Part shown: one piece after another, positions 1-9,043 of the stretch
Numbering within the stretch: the first letter of the stretch is position 1
How the letters are laid out: every line of letters begins with the position of its first letter
Assembly: GCF_032884065.1 (NCBI RefSeq)
Contig: NC_088867.1
Location: 53,898,968 to 53,962,967 of the forward strand
Length of the DNA: 64,000 bases
Direction of reading: 5' to 3'
Source of the DNA: Artemia franciscana
Taxonomy: Eukaryota > Arthropoda > Branchiopoda > Anostraca > Artemiidae
Made by a program: the position numbers and the translations under genes
Notes under the pieces: generated by a model
Seen by the model: only the letters and a program-made list of their open reading frames with translations
Told to the model about the DNA's origin: nothing
The model's database searches: none

Positions 1-734
1 GAGCTATTAGAAGTCAGTTCTGAATATGAAAGGAAAGAAACAGAAAGAGTGAACGGACGAAACAGAAAGAGTGTTGAGCAATCTCTATGATAAATCAAAA
101 TTTATTTCTAGTAGCCAATTCAGTTCCAACTCTTTTCTCCGTCTGTTTACATTATTCTATAGCGATAGTGCTTCAAATATATGTTATGGTGAATGTCAGA
201 AATCTGATTAATTTCGACAGTCACTGGCGAACTTAAGAACTGAATAATGTCCCTTAAGAACTGGAGGTTCTTAAGGGCCTTCCCTCTCTTTGCATTCTGG
301 CGAATAGCTGCCTAGCTTGTGGAAACAAATTGCATGGTCAATATTGAAAAACGAACAGCAATCAGAAAGTTTCGTCTCAATAAACCTTAATCGGTGTTTT
401 GGGTAGAGGCACGGGTCAAAAGCCATCTATCTTGTGTCTTCTCCTGGTTGTAGTCATTTGGCATATTTCCAAAAACTGTTGGTGTTGGAAAGGAGAGACA
501 ACTTCGAACAATCCACTGAAGCAGATTTGCTATAGAAACAACATAGAATCTGTTCGTGAGATGGGTAAGAGAAGGCCCTTCCTATACGTATGTGGTCACA
601 AAAAGTTAAACGTTCCTTACAAGTACAAAGGCCCTGAATCAAAATTCCACTTATTATCTACCTGGTAATATTAATGAATCAGTTATAATATATGCGTTTG
701 CGCAGATTTAGAAAAGAAATGTTTTTTTCATAAA
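1..734. other. No recognised gene
   Basis: I see no family-level match here. A plus-strand open stretch at about 399-668 has no recognisable domain and is not supported. The T-run ending in CAG just before 760 resembles a splice acceptor but leads into the decayed reverse transcriptase fragment that follows. Confidence 0.4.
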
Positions 735-1586
735 TTGTTTTTTTTTTCAGCCTCATTCTACAGGCTGATTGGAGAGTGCTCATTCAATTACATATTAAAA
801 CTTCTTTTGGGTAGTACCCTAGCACTATCTGTAGTGCCTAGTGGCATGCAGGTAGAATTAAATCATGTTGTTTCATCCTTGTTCCTATTAAAATGTGGCG
901 CGCAGCAGGGCTCAGTTTTAATTCTTTTCCTTTATTTGGTACATATCGACAACATAAAACTTCCTCTTCAAGATGTTTGTGACACTGCATTTGCTGATGT
1001 CGATGTATTAACAATATGCCCAAAGTCTATTGACGAGCTTATGCTAACAACTAAAGAAGCAGTTGAAAGAGTTGAAGGTTTTATAAATCTTAGTTTACTC
1101 TGCATCAACTTAAACAAGATCTTCCTCATAACCTCATGCAAAGTAGGACTGCCTGTTGATGCTAGTGGCAAGCCCATGGACCAAGTGGATTGCCTGCGAT
1201 AATTATGATTTTTCATTGAATCTAATCTGTTATAGAGGTACCATATTGATGCTGTATAATTGCCAGACAAGTTAGAATGATCTGAAACCTGCAGCATTTT
1301 TTGCCAAAGAAAATTCTACCAATTATCCTCCCATATATTTCTTATGTCTGTTCATCTGGAGCAGTAATTTTTATGGTAATTTCAAAAAAATACGAATCCC
1401 GCAAAATAAAGAAGCAAGAATAATAGTTAAAAAGTATGTTAAAAAGATGAAGGATACGTATGTTTCTTTTAGACCTTTGGATTTGCTTAGCGTTGGTGAA
1501 CTACGTGATTATCAAGCTGTGTTTTTTTTTCCAATGTACAAATCTAGTCTTATGTATATTTGTGAATTTTTACCATTTTAATAGTG
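735..1586 (+). pseudogene. Decayed non-LTR retrotransposon reverse transcriptase (CR1/jockey-like)
   Basis: A broken reverse transcriptase remnant. The first open stretch (735-1202) contains a motif-B-like GAQQGSVL, where intact families have a PQGSVLGP-type motif. This is followed by an FADV where the catalytic F/YADD should be, so one catalytic aspartate is lost. After stops near 1200 and a shift of frame, a second piece at about 1390-1570 reads KEARIIVKK and then LLSVGELRDYQAV. That resembles the C-terminal tail typical of CR1/jockey/L2-type elements, where an ARI(I) motif precedes an L.L.VxELRxYQ motif. No endonuclease domain is visible upstream and no target duplication was found. It belongs to a different lineage from the RTE-like copies at 5-9 kb. 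The order of motifs supports the call; the clade is inference. Confidence 0.65.
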
Positions 1587-2862
1587 ATATCCATGAATAG
1601 GTTTAGTGAAATTTTGGTGGTTAAGGATAGGAGCAGCACACGGTCTGGATTACTGTTTGGAACTTGGAACTTTTGTGTTGAATTCGTTACCATTAAGCAT
1701 CAGGACAGTTTGGCATCTTTTAGTTTTAGAGTATTGCAGTACTTATTAAATGAAGGGTAATTTGACTATTGTTGTTAGGAAGCGAGAAAATGGCTATTTT
1801 GAATGTTGTCTCGAACAGTTTGTTATAATTGTGGGTATCAAGGAGGAAGAGTGGTAGTGAGGAAGGGAGGTAGTCTAATAAGGGGTTTTGGTAAGAGTCA
1901 GTTATAGAAATGATATTGTTGGAAGAGTCTAGTTTATTCTTTTTCTCTTTCGTTTCTTTTTTCCGTTGGTCATTTTTGTATTATAGGGGATGAAACTGAT
2001 TAGTATCTTATGCTGCACGATAGCAGCACAAACGTTTTAAAACGTTTTTAAAAATTGTTTTTCTGTTTGTAAATAAAGAAACTAAACCAAAACCTTTTCG
2101 AGGACAATGACCTGGCATTGGGTAAAAATTAATACATAGCCGTTTTAATGAAAACAAGTTGAATACTTCGAAAAACATGCCTGAAGGGGTGAATGATAAG
2201 TAAAGCCTCATGGACAATGATGTAATAATATGCAAACATGCCATACAAAAATAGGCTTCACAGATACACTTTAGACGAAAAAATTTTACGTCCCAAAGCA
2301 CTTTGAAATCAGATTCAAACAAGGATATTTGATTTGTATTGTTAAAGAGTTCGAAATGAAGAGTTAGGGCCCATATCCCGTTCACTACACCTTAAATTTA
2401 CTTAGGATTTTAATCCGTATGAAGTTCCCAAAGTGGGGTCTTTTGTCCATGGGTTATGTTGGGGAGAAGGGTTGATTCCTTCAACCCCTTTTCTCTAGCT
2501 CCTTTTATGTATAGAAAGGTGGGCATCTCATTAAAGCAAAAGGTAGACAACTGGTCTGAACATTCAACTATCGGGTGTTCAATTTATACGGCTGAAAGGC
2601 CCAACTTAAGGTTCTTTTACCCCCACGTACTTTGCATATGTCATATACTTATGTTCTACGACCAGTGACTGTGTACATTAGCCCCATAAAAACGCGTGAA
2701 TCATTTTGATAATAAAAATAATAAAATAATAATTCAAAAAATAATAATTTTGGGAAATAATTTTGCTAAGTACGAATGTAAATTATGTGCTAAGGATGAT
2801 TTCCACTTGGTATACAAAAAAAAAATATGTTTCTCTGTATAATTACCTTATTTATGTTTTAG
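1587..2862. other. No recognised gene; AT-rich spacer or intron
   Basis: AT-rich, low-complexity-like sequence. A minus-strand open stretch of 125 codons (2008-2385) has no recognisable motif or biased composition that would argue for coding. If the exon proposed at 2863 is real, this stretch would be intron of that gene. Confidence 0.35.
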
Positions 2863-2919
2863 GAAACCCCAATTGGATCAAGTCCAAGAAGCCTTGAAAG
2901 TGATGATACTGACGATTGA
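2863..2919 (+). CDS. Possible terminal coding exon of an unidentified gene
   Basis: A pyrimidine-rich tract ending in TTTTAG at 2857-2862 precedes an 18-codon open frame closed by TGA at 2917-2919. The peptide reads ETPIGSSPRSLESDDTDD: a Ser/Pro stretch and then an acidic tail. That is a common style of protein C-terminus and unlike the random low-complexity frames around it. The downstream 390 bp has 3'UTR character and an AATAAA at 3308. I do not recognise the protein, and upstream exons are not identified in this window. A chance acceptor plus short frame remains quite possible. Confidence 0.3.
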   Translation, partial: ETPIGSSPRSLESDDTDD

Positions 2920-3313
2920 TGTAAGCATATAAATGGACAAATTCACAAATGCTTAATTTAACAAGAATCATATATATTTAACTACTCACTACTTAGATTC
3001 TTGTAGAGGGGAAGTGTAATTGTATGGCTGCCAGGGGAAATTACTCTAAACTGTGTCTTTCCGTGTCTTTCTTTTGTAATACATATTCGTTGCATATGCA
3101 TATCACATATTTTAGTGGCTGTAGCTTCCTTCTTTTTTTTTTAAATAAAAAGTTTTTAATTGCGGTAACCCCTCTGGTATCCCATTATTATGCGTCTTCA
3201 TTATGTTTTTTTTTTGTAATATTATGATTTTGAGTCAAGAGGCTAATTTTGTTGTATTTCTATAGTTTTTGTATTTTTACCATAATTTTCTATGATAAAT
3301 GATTGTAAATAAA
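2920..3313 (+). other. Possible 3'UTR with AATAAA signal
   Basis: T/A-rich non-coding sequence directly after the proposed stop codon. A canonical AATAAA is present at 3308-3313 and an earlier one lies near 3145. This is meaningful only if the exon at 2863-2919 is real. Confidence 0.25.
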
Positions 3314-3817
3314 AATAGTTTAAAAATTACCTTAATGATAGAGCTATGGTTAATAGCGCTAGTTTTTGAAAAATTTTGAATATATGAGCAAAGTTAAAAA
3401 AAATGTATATAGTTACTAAAAGTGCTGTTAAATATCCAAGTTTATTTTGACGTTTATATTGCAGATTGTTGCAATTTTTTCACATAAAAAGCTATATTTT
3501 ATGAACTGGTTCGAACACTAACAATTTATTTTATTGAGTGAGGGTAATTAACTTACTAGTTTATAGATCGCTTGTAAAAATCTTCTGCAAGTACTTTCTA
3601 AGACTGTACTGGCTCTATAAAACGATGGAAAACAAGGAAAAAACGATATCAATAAACGAACTTTCAGCCAATGAAGGTATGCTTCATTGCTTTCAGCCAA
3701 TGCTTTCAGCTGCTTTCAGCCAATGAAAAAGCAAAGAATTTGGTAGATGTTTGTGCTTCACCATCTCCACTATAAGAAAAAATTATAGAATTAGAAAAAT
3801 CGGAAGAAACACCCTGA

Positions 3818-4455
3818 AGGGTTCTGGTATATGGTTTGCGGTGCAAGAATAGAGGAACAGAGAATTTACTTGTACAAATATCTATAGTAACGACCAATTC
3901 TAGCCGAGTGGTTGGCGCGCAAGATTTGAAATCCATTGTCTAAAGGTTGGGGGTTTGATTCCTGGTGTGGCCGGTTATTTTGTTTAGAATGGGGTCAGTG
4001 CTGTGACTCTGTAAGCTCAACCAGAGTTCACCCATGTCTGAATGCGTCCCTTGAGAAATTTGAGAAAGGTAAGTAGGAAGGGTGTGCAAAAGCACATTAT
4101 TGCTGGCCCCCAGCCCCCCAATTGCACTTCCTGTCTGAAGGGCCTTGAAACGGAGATCAGCACCTTCGGTTTGGATTTTAAGGGTTTAGCGCCGTATCCT
4201 TTACCTTTCCTTATTTTTTTTTTACTAAGGATTACGGTATATGGCCTATGGTGCAAGAACGGAGAAAACAGAGAGTTTACTTGTAAAAAATATTTATGGT
4301 ATTGGCAAAGATTACAGCGTATAGTTCGTAGTGCATGAATAGAGAAACAGAAGATTATTTGTAAAAAAAAATTATAGCAATGGCAAGGATTATCTCATAT
4401 GTTTAGTGCAAAGGCAGAGTAAAAAAGAGTTTACTTGTCCAAAATATCGAAAGAA
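3818..4455 (+). repeat. Four-unit ~80-bp tandem repeat interrupted by a SINE
   Basis: A degenerate unit of about 80 bp contains blocks like GGTATATGG, GTGCAAGAA and GAGTTTACTTGT. It occurs once at about 3818-3889 and then three more times at about 4225-4305, 4306-4383 and 4384-4455. The first and second units are separated by the tRNA-like SINE, so the SINE landed inside or at the edge of a pre-existing array. Confidence 0.7.
3890..4222 (+). mobile_element. tRNA-Ser-derived SINE
   Basis: The head matches internal RNA polymerase III promoters. The A box TAGCCGAGTGG at 3901-3911 fits TRGCNNAGTGG, and the B box GGTTTGATTCC at 3952-3962 fits GGTTCGANTCC with one change. The head resembles a serine tRNA, with an anticodon-loop-like TTTGAAA (TGA anticodon position) at about 3924-3930. 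About 250 bp of unrelated body follows, ending in a T-rich stretch (about 4200-4222). SINEs are copied by LINE machinery, and the RTE-like LINE nearby is a candidate partner, but I cannot show a shared 3' tail. It is not a functional tRNA gene: the acceptor stem does not pair. Confidence 0.7.
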
Positions 4456-4524
4456 TTTCGTAAGTTTACTAGTATGAGATTTCTTATGAAAGAACCTAAA
4501 ATTAGTTCGTAGTGGGGGCTATTA
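4456..4524. other. Short spacer
   Basis: No recognised feature between the tandem repeat and the LINE fragment. Confidence 0.3.
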
Positions 4525-4770
4525 GTTTGGCTCCAAATGGATGGCCAAAAAGCACTATGCTTGAATCCATCACTTATATTTCGTAAATCGTGGCCCGGCC
4601 ACATTACCTTTCGTTTATAATAGCCCTAGATCCTGGGCTCGAACCATATTTTTGTTTCCTTAAATGTTTGATACACGGTCTGTCAAACCAGTGTCTAAAG
4701 CTATCTTTAGACAGTTCCTCTGGAAAACATTTAACAGGTCTTTTCCAGCCCTTCAAAGCGCATACCGCCC
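4525..4770 (-). pseudogene. RTE-like LINE 3' fragment (degraded)
   Basis: Read on the minus strand, this aligns by eye with the C-terminal part of the LINE at 6577-8873 and with the minus-strand copy at 54131-54740. Shared blocks include TCTGGAAAACAT and the complement of the RWLGHV-coding region. It is frameshifted and truncated at both ends. Confidence 0.6.
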
Positions 4771-5574
4771 TTTGACGCACTGGCTATCAACACAGATAAT
4801 ACTATTTTCTATTTTCAAATAGTTCTCCAATTTGAAGTTTTTTTTTATCGTAAGATAAAATATGAGAGGACAGAGGTGCCATTCATAAGCAAGTGAGGGG
4901 CGGGCAAAGATTTTTCTAATTTTTTCTTCAAAATGAAAATACAAAAATGATACTTTTTAAAATCTAACGTGAGACAACTTTGGTTATTTTTTGAGTCAAT
5001 GAAAATACCGAAAACATATTCTTGAAAGTCTAAGAGGGGAATTTTTCCCCAAATTGTCTCTCCCATGATAGAATTCGAGATTAAATAAGCCTATTATAAG
5101 TGAGATAGGAAAATAATTGCTTGTTTTTACTGGTTGAAAATCGTTCAGTGGCCCGCTTCATTGTTGATTTTCAGTAAAAGCCATTCGCTTCAATTTTTGG
5201 GCTTTGAATCGAAAATTTGCTCAGTGCTGTAAACCCTTACGATCTGATATTAGATCCAGCTTCAAAATAATAAAAAAAATTCAATGCTTCATAGTTCTCC
5301 TTTCAAAACTCTTTATTATTTTCATTAGCAACGAATTTAGCTCTGCGTCTCCATGAAACATGACAGCTATATTCCACACTAGAGAACTATAACTAAATGT
5401 TAGCCTTATTTAGGTGAAGGCAAACTCGCTGTAGAAATATGAGTTAAAGCAGGCAAACTTATTATTTAAAGAAATATTTTATACCAATAACGCACCAAAT
5501 ACCTCATTAAAACTTGCCACACATATAGTTAAACATAAATAGGAGCACTTCAAAGGCAATGGGAGAGCACGCAA
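4771..5574. other. No recognised gene
   Basis: AT-rich spacer. Two short minus-strand open stretches (4753-4944 and 4845-5066) overlap each other in different frames and show no domain. Confidence 0.4.
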
Positions 5575-6335
5575 TTAAACGGGGGAGTATAACTTGATAC
5601 TTAGATTATGCTGGCAATTCATCATCCTAGATGAAAATGAACAAAATGAATGCACTTTAAGAGGTTTCCAGGTGCAAAAATAGGTTTGAAAATTAATTTA
5701 AAGACGACCAAGTTGCTTAGACTAGGATAAAGTTGAGTAGAAAAGGTATGTTGTCAATGTTGGGTAACGAGAAGATCGATCAAGTGCACAGCTTCACATG
5801 CGTAGGCAGTATTATTAGTAAAGACGGTGGGTACAGTGAGATGTTAAAAGTGATGACAACATTGATGATAGTGGTCCAGTATGGCTCTGAAGCACGGGAC
5901 ACCAGAGAATGGAGGAGGGTTTGCTAGATGTTTACATAATATAGAAATTGCCTACGGACTATTTTGGGTACCCGACTGACTGACCGTATTTCAAACAGTA
6001 ATCTATACAAAAAATGTGATCCAATCCACTTTTTAGGTCTGTAATGAGAGAAAAATTGAGAAGGCTAGCACACGTTCTGGGGATGAAGGAGGACAGATTG
6101 CCAAATATTGTCCTTTTTGGCCAACCGTCTAGGACTAAACGAAAAGCAGGCTGTCTCCGAAAGGGGTGGGAAGATATCGCAAAACAGAATTAGGGGAAAT
6201 GAATATTCCCAGGGAAGGTGTAATGAGGGAGGCTTTGAAATAATTGGTATGGAGGAGGAGCGTGCGTAGCTCTGTTGGCCTCAGGTGTCTGGGCGCTGCG
6301 GTGAGTTTTTAGCAGTAGTAGTGGTATATGTAGCC
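5575..6335 (+). pseudogene. Degraded 5'-truncated RTE-like LINE copy
   Basis: A second copy of the element at 6577-8873, in the same orientation and directly upstream. It begins near the YADD-coding region (TTAGATTATGCTGG at about 5601) and runs through the GxKIGLKIN and thumb/C-terminal regions. It ends at the same GTGAGTT..TAG terminus followed by a short (AGT)n tail at about 6310-6330. Many frameshifts and deletions make it clearly older than its neighbour. Confidence 0.75.
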
Positions 6336-6559
6336 TTTATGGCCATAGGCTAGTGTTGTATCGCTGCACAGACTAGTGTATTACTGTCAAGACTGTGTTC
6401 TGCTATAGTCGTGCTATTACTGACCGTGAATTACTTTTTTTCGCACCATAGAGATTAGTTTGCCGTTGCAGAGACAGTATTGCGTCACTGCTGTACCACT
6501 ATTGGCTAGAGTGTTACGGTCGAAATTATTGTGTGACTGCGTATACTATATTGTGCCAT
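6336..6559. other. Spacer rich in short TAG/ACT-type words
   Basis: No ORF. It has repeated small words such as GACCTCAGA, CTAGTG and ACTGC, and resembles the sequence after the LINE at 8889-9000. It is the insertion target region of the LINE. Confidence 0.3.
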
Positions 6560-6575
6560 TATTGACCTCAGACTA
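6560..6575 (+). repeat. Target-site duplication, left copy (LINE)
   Basis: TATTGACCTCAGACTA occurs here and again, exactly, at 8873-8888, immediately outside the LINE tail. A 16-bp direct repeat bracketing a 5'-truncated element is the expected footprint of target-primed reverse transcription. The terminal T could be tail sequence, leaving 15 unambiguous bases. Confidence 0.75.
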
Positions 6576-6602
6576 GCAGGTCTGACCTCAGAAGACTAGC
6601 AG

Positions 6603-6751
6603 GATCAATACAAGATACTAGGGTGTATAGGAGTGCCGTTATTGATGTTAAAAGTAAAGATCACCATCTAGTAGTGTCTAAGGTTAATTTAAAGCTGAAA
6701 TTTCGGAAGAGTAACTCCCTCCCGGGAAGTTATGATGTTGGTAGACTTTAG
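6603..6751 (+). pseudogene. C-terminal remnant of AP-type endonuclease domain
   Basis: In frame with the downstream reverse transcriptase, the translation shows IQDTRVYRSA, then KSKDHHLVVSKV and LKLKF. The SDHHL-type motif carries the catalytic histidine of the exonuclease-endonuclease-phosphatase fold, with K replacing the usual S. The rest of the domain is missing through 5' truncation, and a single in-frame TAG at 6749-6751 separates it from the RT frame. Confidence 0.65.
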
Positions 6752-6760
6752 GATGAAAAT

Positions 6761-8860
6761 TTGAGAAAAAAATTCCAGGAACAGTTGAGTACTAAACTTG
6801 AGGGTTTAAAATTTGACAATGTGGAAGATGGATGGAATAATTTCAGAAAAACAATTTGTGAAGTTGCTGATGGTGTCCTAGGGAAGAGTGCTAAGACAGC
6901 AACTAGGAATATTAGTGAAAAAGCTTTAGGTTTAATAGAGAGTAGAAGGGGTTTGTATAAGAATTATCTGAGCGATAGGTCGTATGAAAACAAAAGGAAT
7001 GTAAAGAAAGTGGAGAAAGCATTAAAATATGAACTAAGGAGATGTGAAATGGAGGCGATGGATAAAATTGCTGAGGATCTGGAAGATGCGGCTAGACGGC
7101 ATAATAGTAAAATATTATACTGGCATGTTAATAAATTGAAAGGGAGTAGCCGATCCGGACTAGTCCCAGTTAAAGATAGAAATGGGGTCACAATTAGTGA
7201 TAAGGAAAAAGTTAAAGAAAGATGGGTGGAACATTTTGAGAATGTGCTAAACCGAGATACAGTTGCAGGAAAAGATATAGATGAAAATGAAAAAGTTTGT
7301 GATACCTTGGATGTGAAGGAAGATTTGTTTAGTGAGGAAGAATTAGCGACAGTACTAGAAGGATTAAAAAATAATAAGGCCCCAGGTGCTGATAGTATGA
7401 TTAATGAGTTCCTTAAATATGGTGGCTCTGAGGTTAGGAATAAGCTACTGAAGATTATGAACATGATTTTTGAAAAAGGGGAAGTACCCAATGATTTTAG
7501 GAAAACCTTAATTAAACCACTGTATAAGAAAGGTGACAAGAGTGAATGTCGGAATTATCGAGGCATTAGTCTGGTCTCTGTAGGTAGCAAATTACTGAGT
7601 AATATGATACTTTTTAGACTGAGACATGCTGTAGACAAAGTTTTAAGGGAAGAACAATGCGGTTTTAGAAAAGGTAGAGGATGTGTCGACCATGTTTTCA
7701 CTCTTAGGTTAATAATTGAGAAGTCCCTTCGTTGTCAAACACCTTTGGTCCTTAGTTTTATCGATTATGAGCAAGCTTTCGATTCTGTTGATAGAACAGC
7801 GTTAACAAAGGTCTTATCGTTATATGGTATACCAGAAAAATACATTAAAGTGATTTGCGCTATGTACGAGAATAATACTGCTGCGGTTAAGGTAGGAAAT
7901 GAGGTTAGCAACTGGTTTTGTATTAAATCAGGAGTTAAGCAGGGTTGTGTTCTATCCCCCTTTATATGGATCATTTTGATGGACTTCGTCTTAAGGAGCA
8001 CAGGAAAGGCAATTGGAGACCATGGAATCAAATGGGGAGGAAGAACGCTCCTGGACTTAGATTATGCTGATGATTTAAGCATATTAGATGAAAGTGTGAG
8101 CAAAATGAATGAATTTTTAGAGGTTTTACGAGTTCAGGGTGCTAAAATAGGCTTGAAAATTAATGTTAAGAAGACTAAGTCACTAAGGTTAGGAATAAGC
8201 GAAGATGAACAGGTGACCTTAGGTAACGAAAAGATTGATCAGGTTGGGAGCTTCAGTTACCTTGGTAGTATTATTAGTAAAGATGGTGGGAGCAGTGAAG
8301 ATGTTAAAAGTAGAATAGCTAAAGCTCAGGGTGTTTTTTCACAGTTAAAAAAAGTTTGGAAGAATAGAAAGATAAGCCTACAAACCAAGATTAGAATATT
8401 GGAAGCTACAGTGATGACAGTGGTCAAATATGGCTCTGAAGCATGGACACTCCGAAAAGCAGATGAAAATTTACTAGATGTTTTCCAGAGAAATTGCCTA
8501 CGGATTGTTCTGGGTACCCGGCTGACTGACCGTATTTCAAACAGTAGGTTGTACGAAAAGTGTGGTTCAATCCCGCTTTCTGGGGCTATAATGAAAGAAA
8601 GGTTGAGATGGCTAGGCCACGTTCTACGGATGAAGGATGACATATTACCGAAGATTGTCCTTTTTGGCCAACCGTCTGGGGCTACACGGAAAGCAGGTCG
8701 TCCTTGTCTGGGTTGGGAGGATGTCATCAATAAGGATTTAAAGGAAATGGGAACTTCCTGGGAGGGTGTAAAGAGGGAGGCTTTAAATAGATTAGGTTGG
8801 AGGAGGAGCGTGCGTAGCTGTGTTGGCCTCAGGCGGCTTGGTGCTGCAGTGAGTTATTAG
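6761..8860 (+). CDS. Reverse transcriptase ORF of RTE-like LINE
   Basis: A 699-residue open frame. The nominal start is a TTG inside what was a longer polyprotein, so it is not a real initiation site; the frame is simply open from the TAG at 6749. It makes DNA from element RNA at a nicked chromosomal site. Visible reverse transcriptase landmarks, numbered from 6761: KNNKAPGAD near residues 203-210; KKGDKSECRNYRGISL at 256-271; EEQCGFRKGRGC near 297-308; the palm aspartate in FIDYEQAFD (D335); the primer-grip/motif B region GVKQGCVLSP at 391-400; and the catalytic YADD at 435-438. After the thumb comes a C-terminal block with RWLGHVLRM and a GRP motif. All key residues look intact, so this copy is young. 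The missing endonuclease makes autonomous activity unlikely. Confidence 0.9.
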   Translation: MRKKFQEQLSTKLEGLKFDNVEDGWNNFRKTICEVADGVLGKSAKTATRNISEKALGLIESRRGLYKNYLSDRSYENKRNVKKVEKALKYELRRCEMEAMDKIAEDLEDAARRHNSKILYWHVNKLKGSSRSGLVPVKDRNGVTISDKEKVKERWVEHFENVLNRDTVAGKDIDENEKVCDTLDVKEDLFSEEELATVLEGLKNNKAPGADSMINEFLKYGGSEVRNKLLKIMNMIFEKGEVPNDFRKTLIKPLYKKGDKSECRNYRGISLVSVGSKLLSNMILFRLRHAVDKVLREEQCGFRKGRGCVDHVFTLRLIIEKSLRCQTPLVLSFIDYEQAFDSVDRTALTKVLSLYGIPEKYIKVICAMYENNTAAVKVGNEVSNWFCIKSGVKQGCVLSPFIWIILMDFVLRSTGKAIGDHGIKWGGRTLLDLDYADDLSILDESVSKMNEFLEVLRVQGAKIGLKINVKKTKSLRLGISEDEQVTLGNEKIDQVGSFSYLGSIISKDGGSSEDVKSRIAKAQGVFSQLKKVWKNRKISLQTKIRILEATVMTVVKYGSEAWTLRKADENLLDVFQRNCLRIVLGTRLTDRISNSRLYEKCGSIPLSGAIMKERLRWLGHVLRMKDDILPKIVLFGQPSGATRKAGRPCLGWEDVINKDLKEMGTSWEGVKREALNRLGWRRSVRSCVGLRRLGAAVSY

Positions 8861-8872
8861 TAGTAGTAGTAG

Positions 8873-8888
8873 TATTGACCTCAGACTA
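8873..8888 (+). repeat. Target-site duplication, right copy (LINE)
   Basis: Exact 16-bp match to 6560-6575, directly after the (TAG)n tail. Confidence 0.75.
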
Positions 8889-9043
8889 CTATCGTGTCAC
8901 TTGTGCTGCTACTACGGCTGTATGGTGCCGCTTCTTCACTGTTACTAACCATGCACTGATGATGTGCAATTACAGAGGCTAGACTCACAAGCAGCACTGC
9001 CAACACTTTGAAATAAACTGTAGCGATTTTCAGACTGAAATTG
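8889..9043. other. Spacer
   Basis: No gene. It continues the GACT/CTAC-word-rich sequence that flanks the LINE. Confidence 0.3.

Larger units (their letters stand above)
6576..8872 (+). mobile_element. RTE-like non-LTR retrotransposon, 5'-truncated, near-intact
   Basis: The element begins within the C-terminal end of an apurinic-type endonuclease domain, continues through a complete reverse transcriptase and ends in a short (TAG)n tail at about 8857-8872. A perfect 16-bp direct repeat flanks it. The 3' microsatellite tail, the endonuclease-RT order and the C-terminal RWLGHVLRM block are typical of the RTE/BovB-type group as I know it; the clade is inference. At least four other fragments of the same or related family lie in this window (4.5, 5.6, 20.6-21.5 and 54.1-54.7 kb). 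Confidence 0.8.

Noticed and set aside
399-668. 89-codon open frame upstream of the decayed reverse transcriptase
   Set aside because: No recognisable domain and no continuity with the RT frame.
2008-2385. 125-codon minus-strand open frame
   Set aside because: No motif or family resemblance; AT-rich sequence gives such frames by chance.
3890-3975. Functional tRNA-Ser gene
   Set aside because: Boxes A and B are good, but the acceptor stem does not pair and a long SINE body with a T-rich tail follows.
6964-7539. 191-codon minus-strand open frame opposite the LINE RT
   Set aside because: Antisense shadow of the RT coding sequence.
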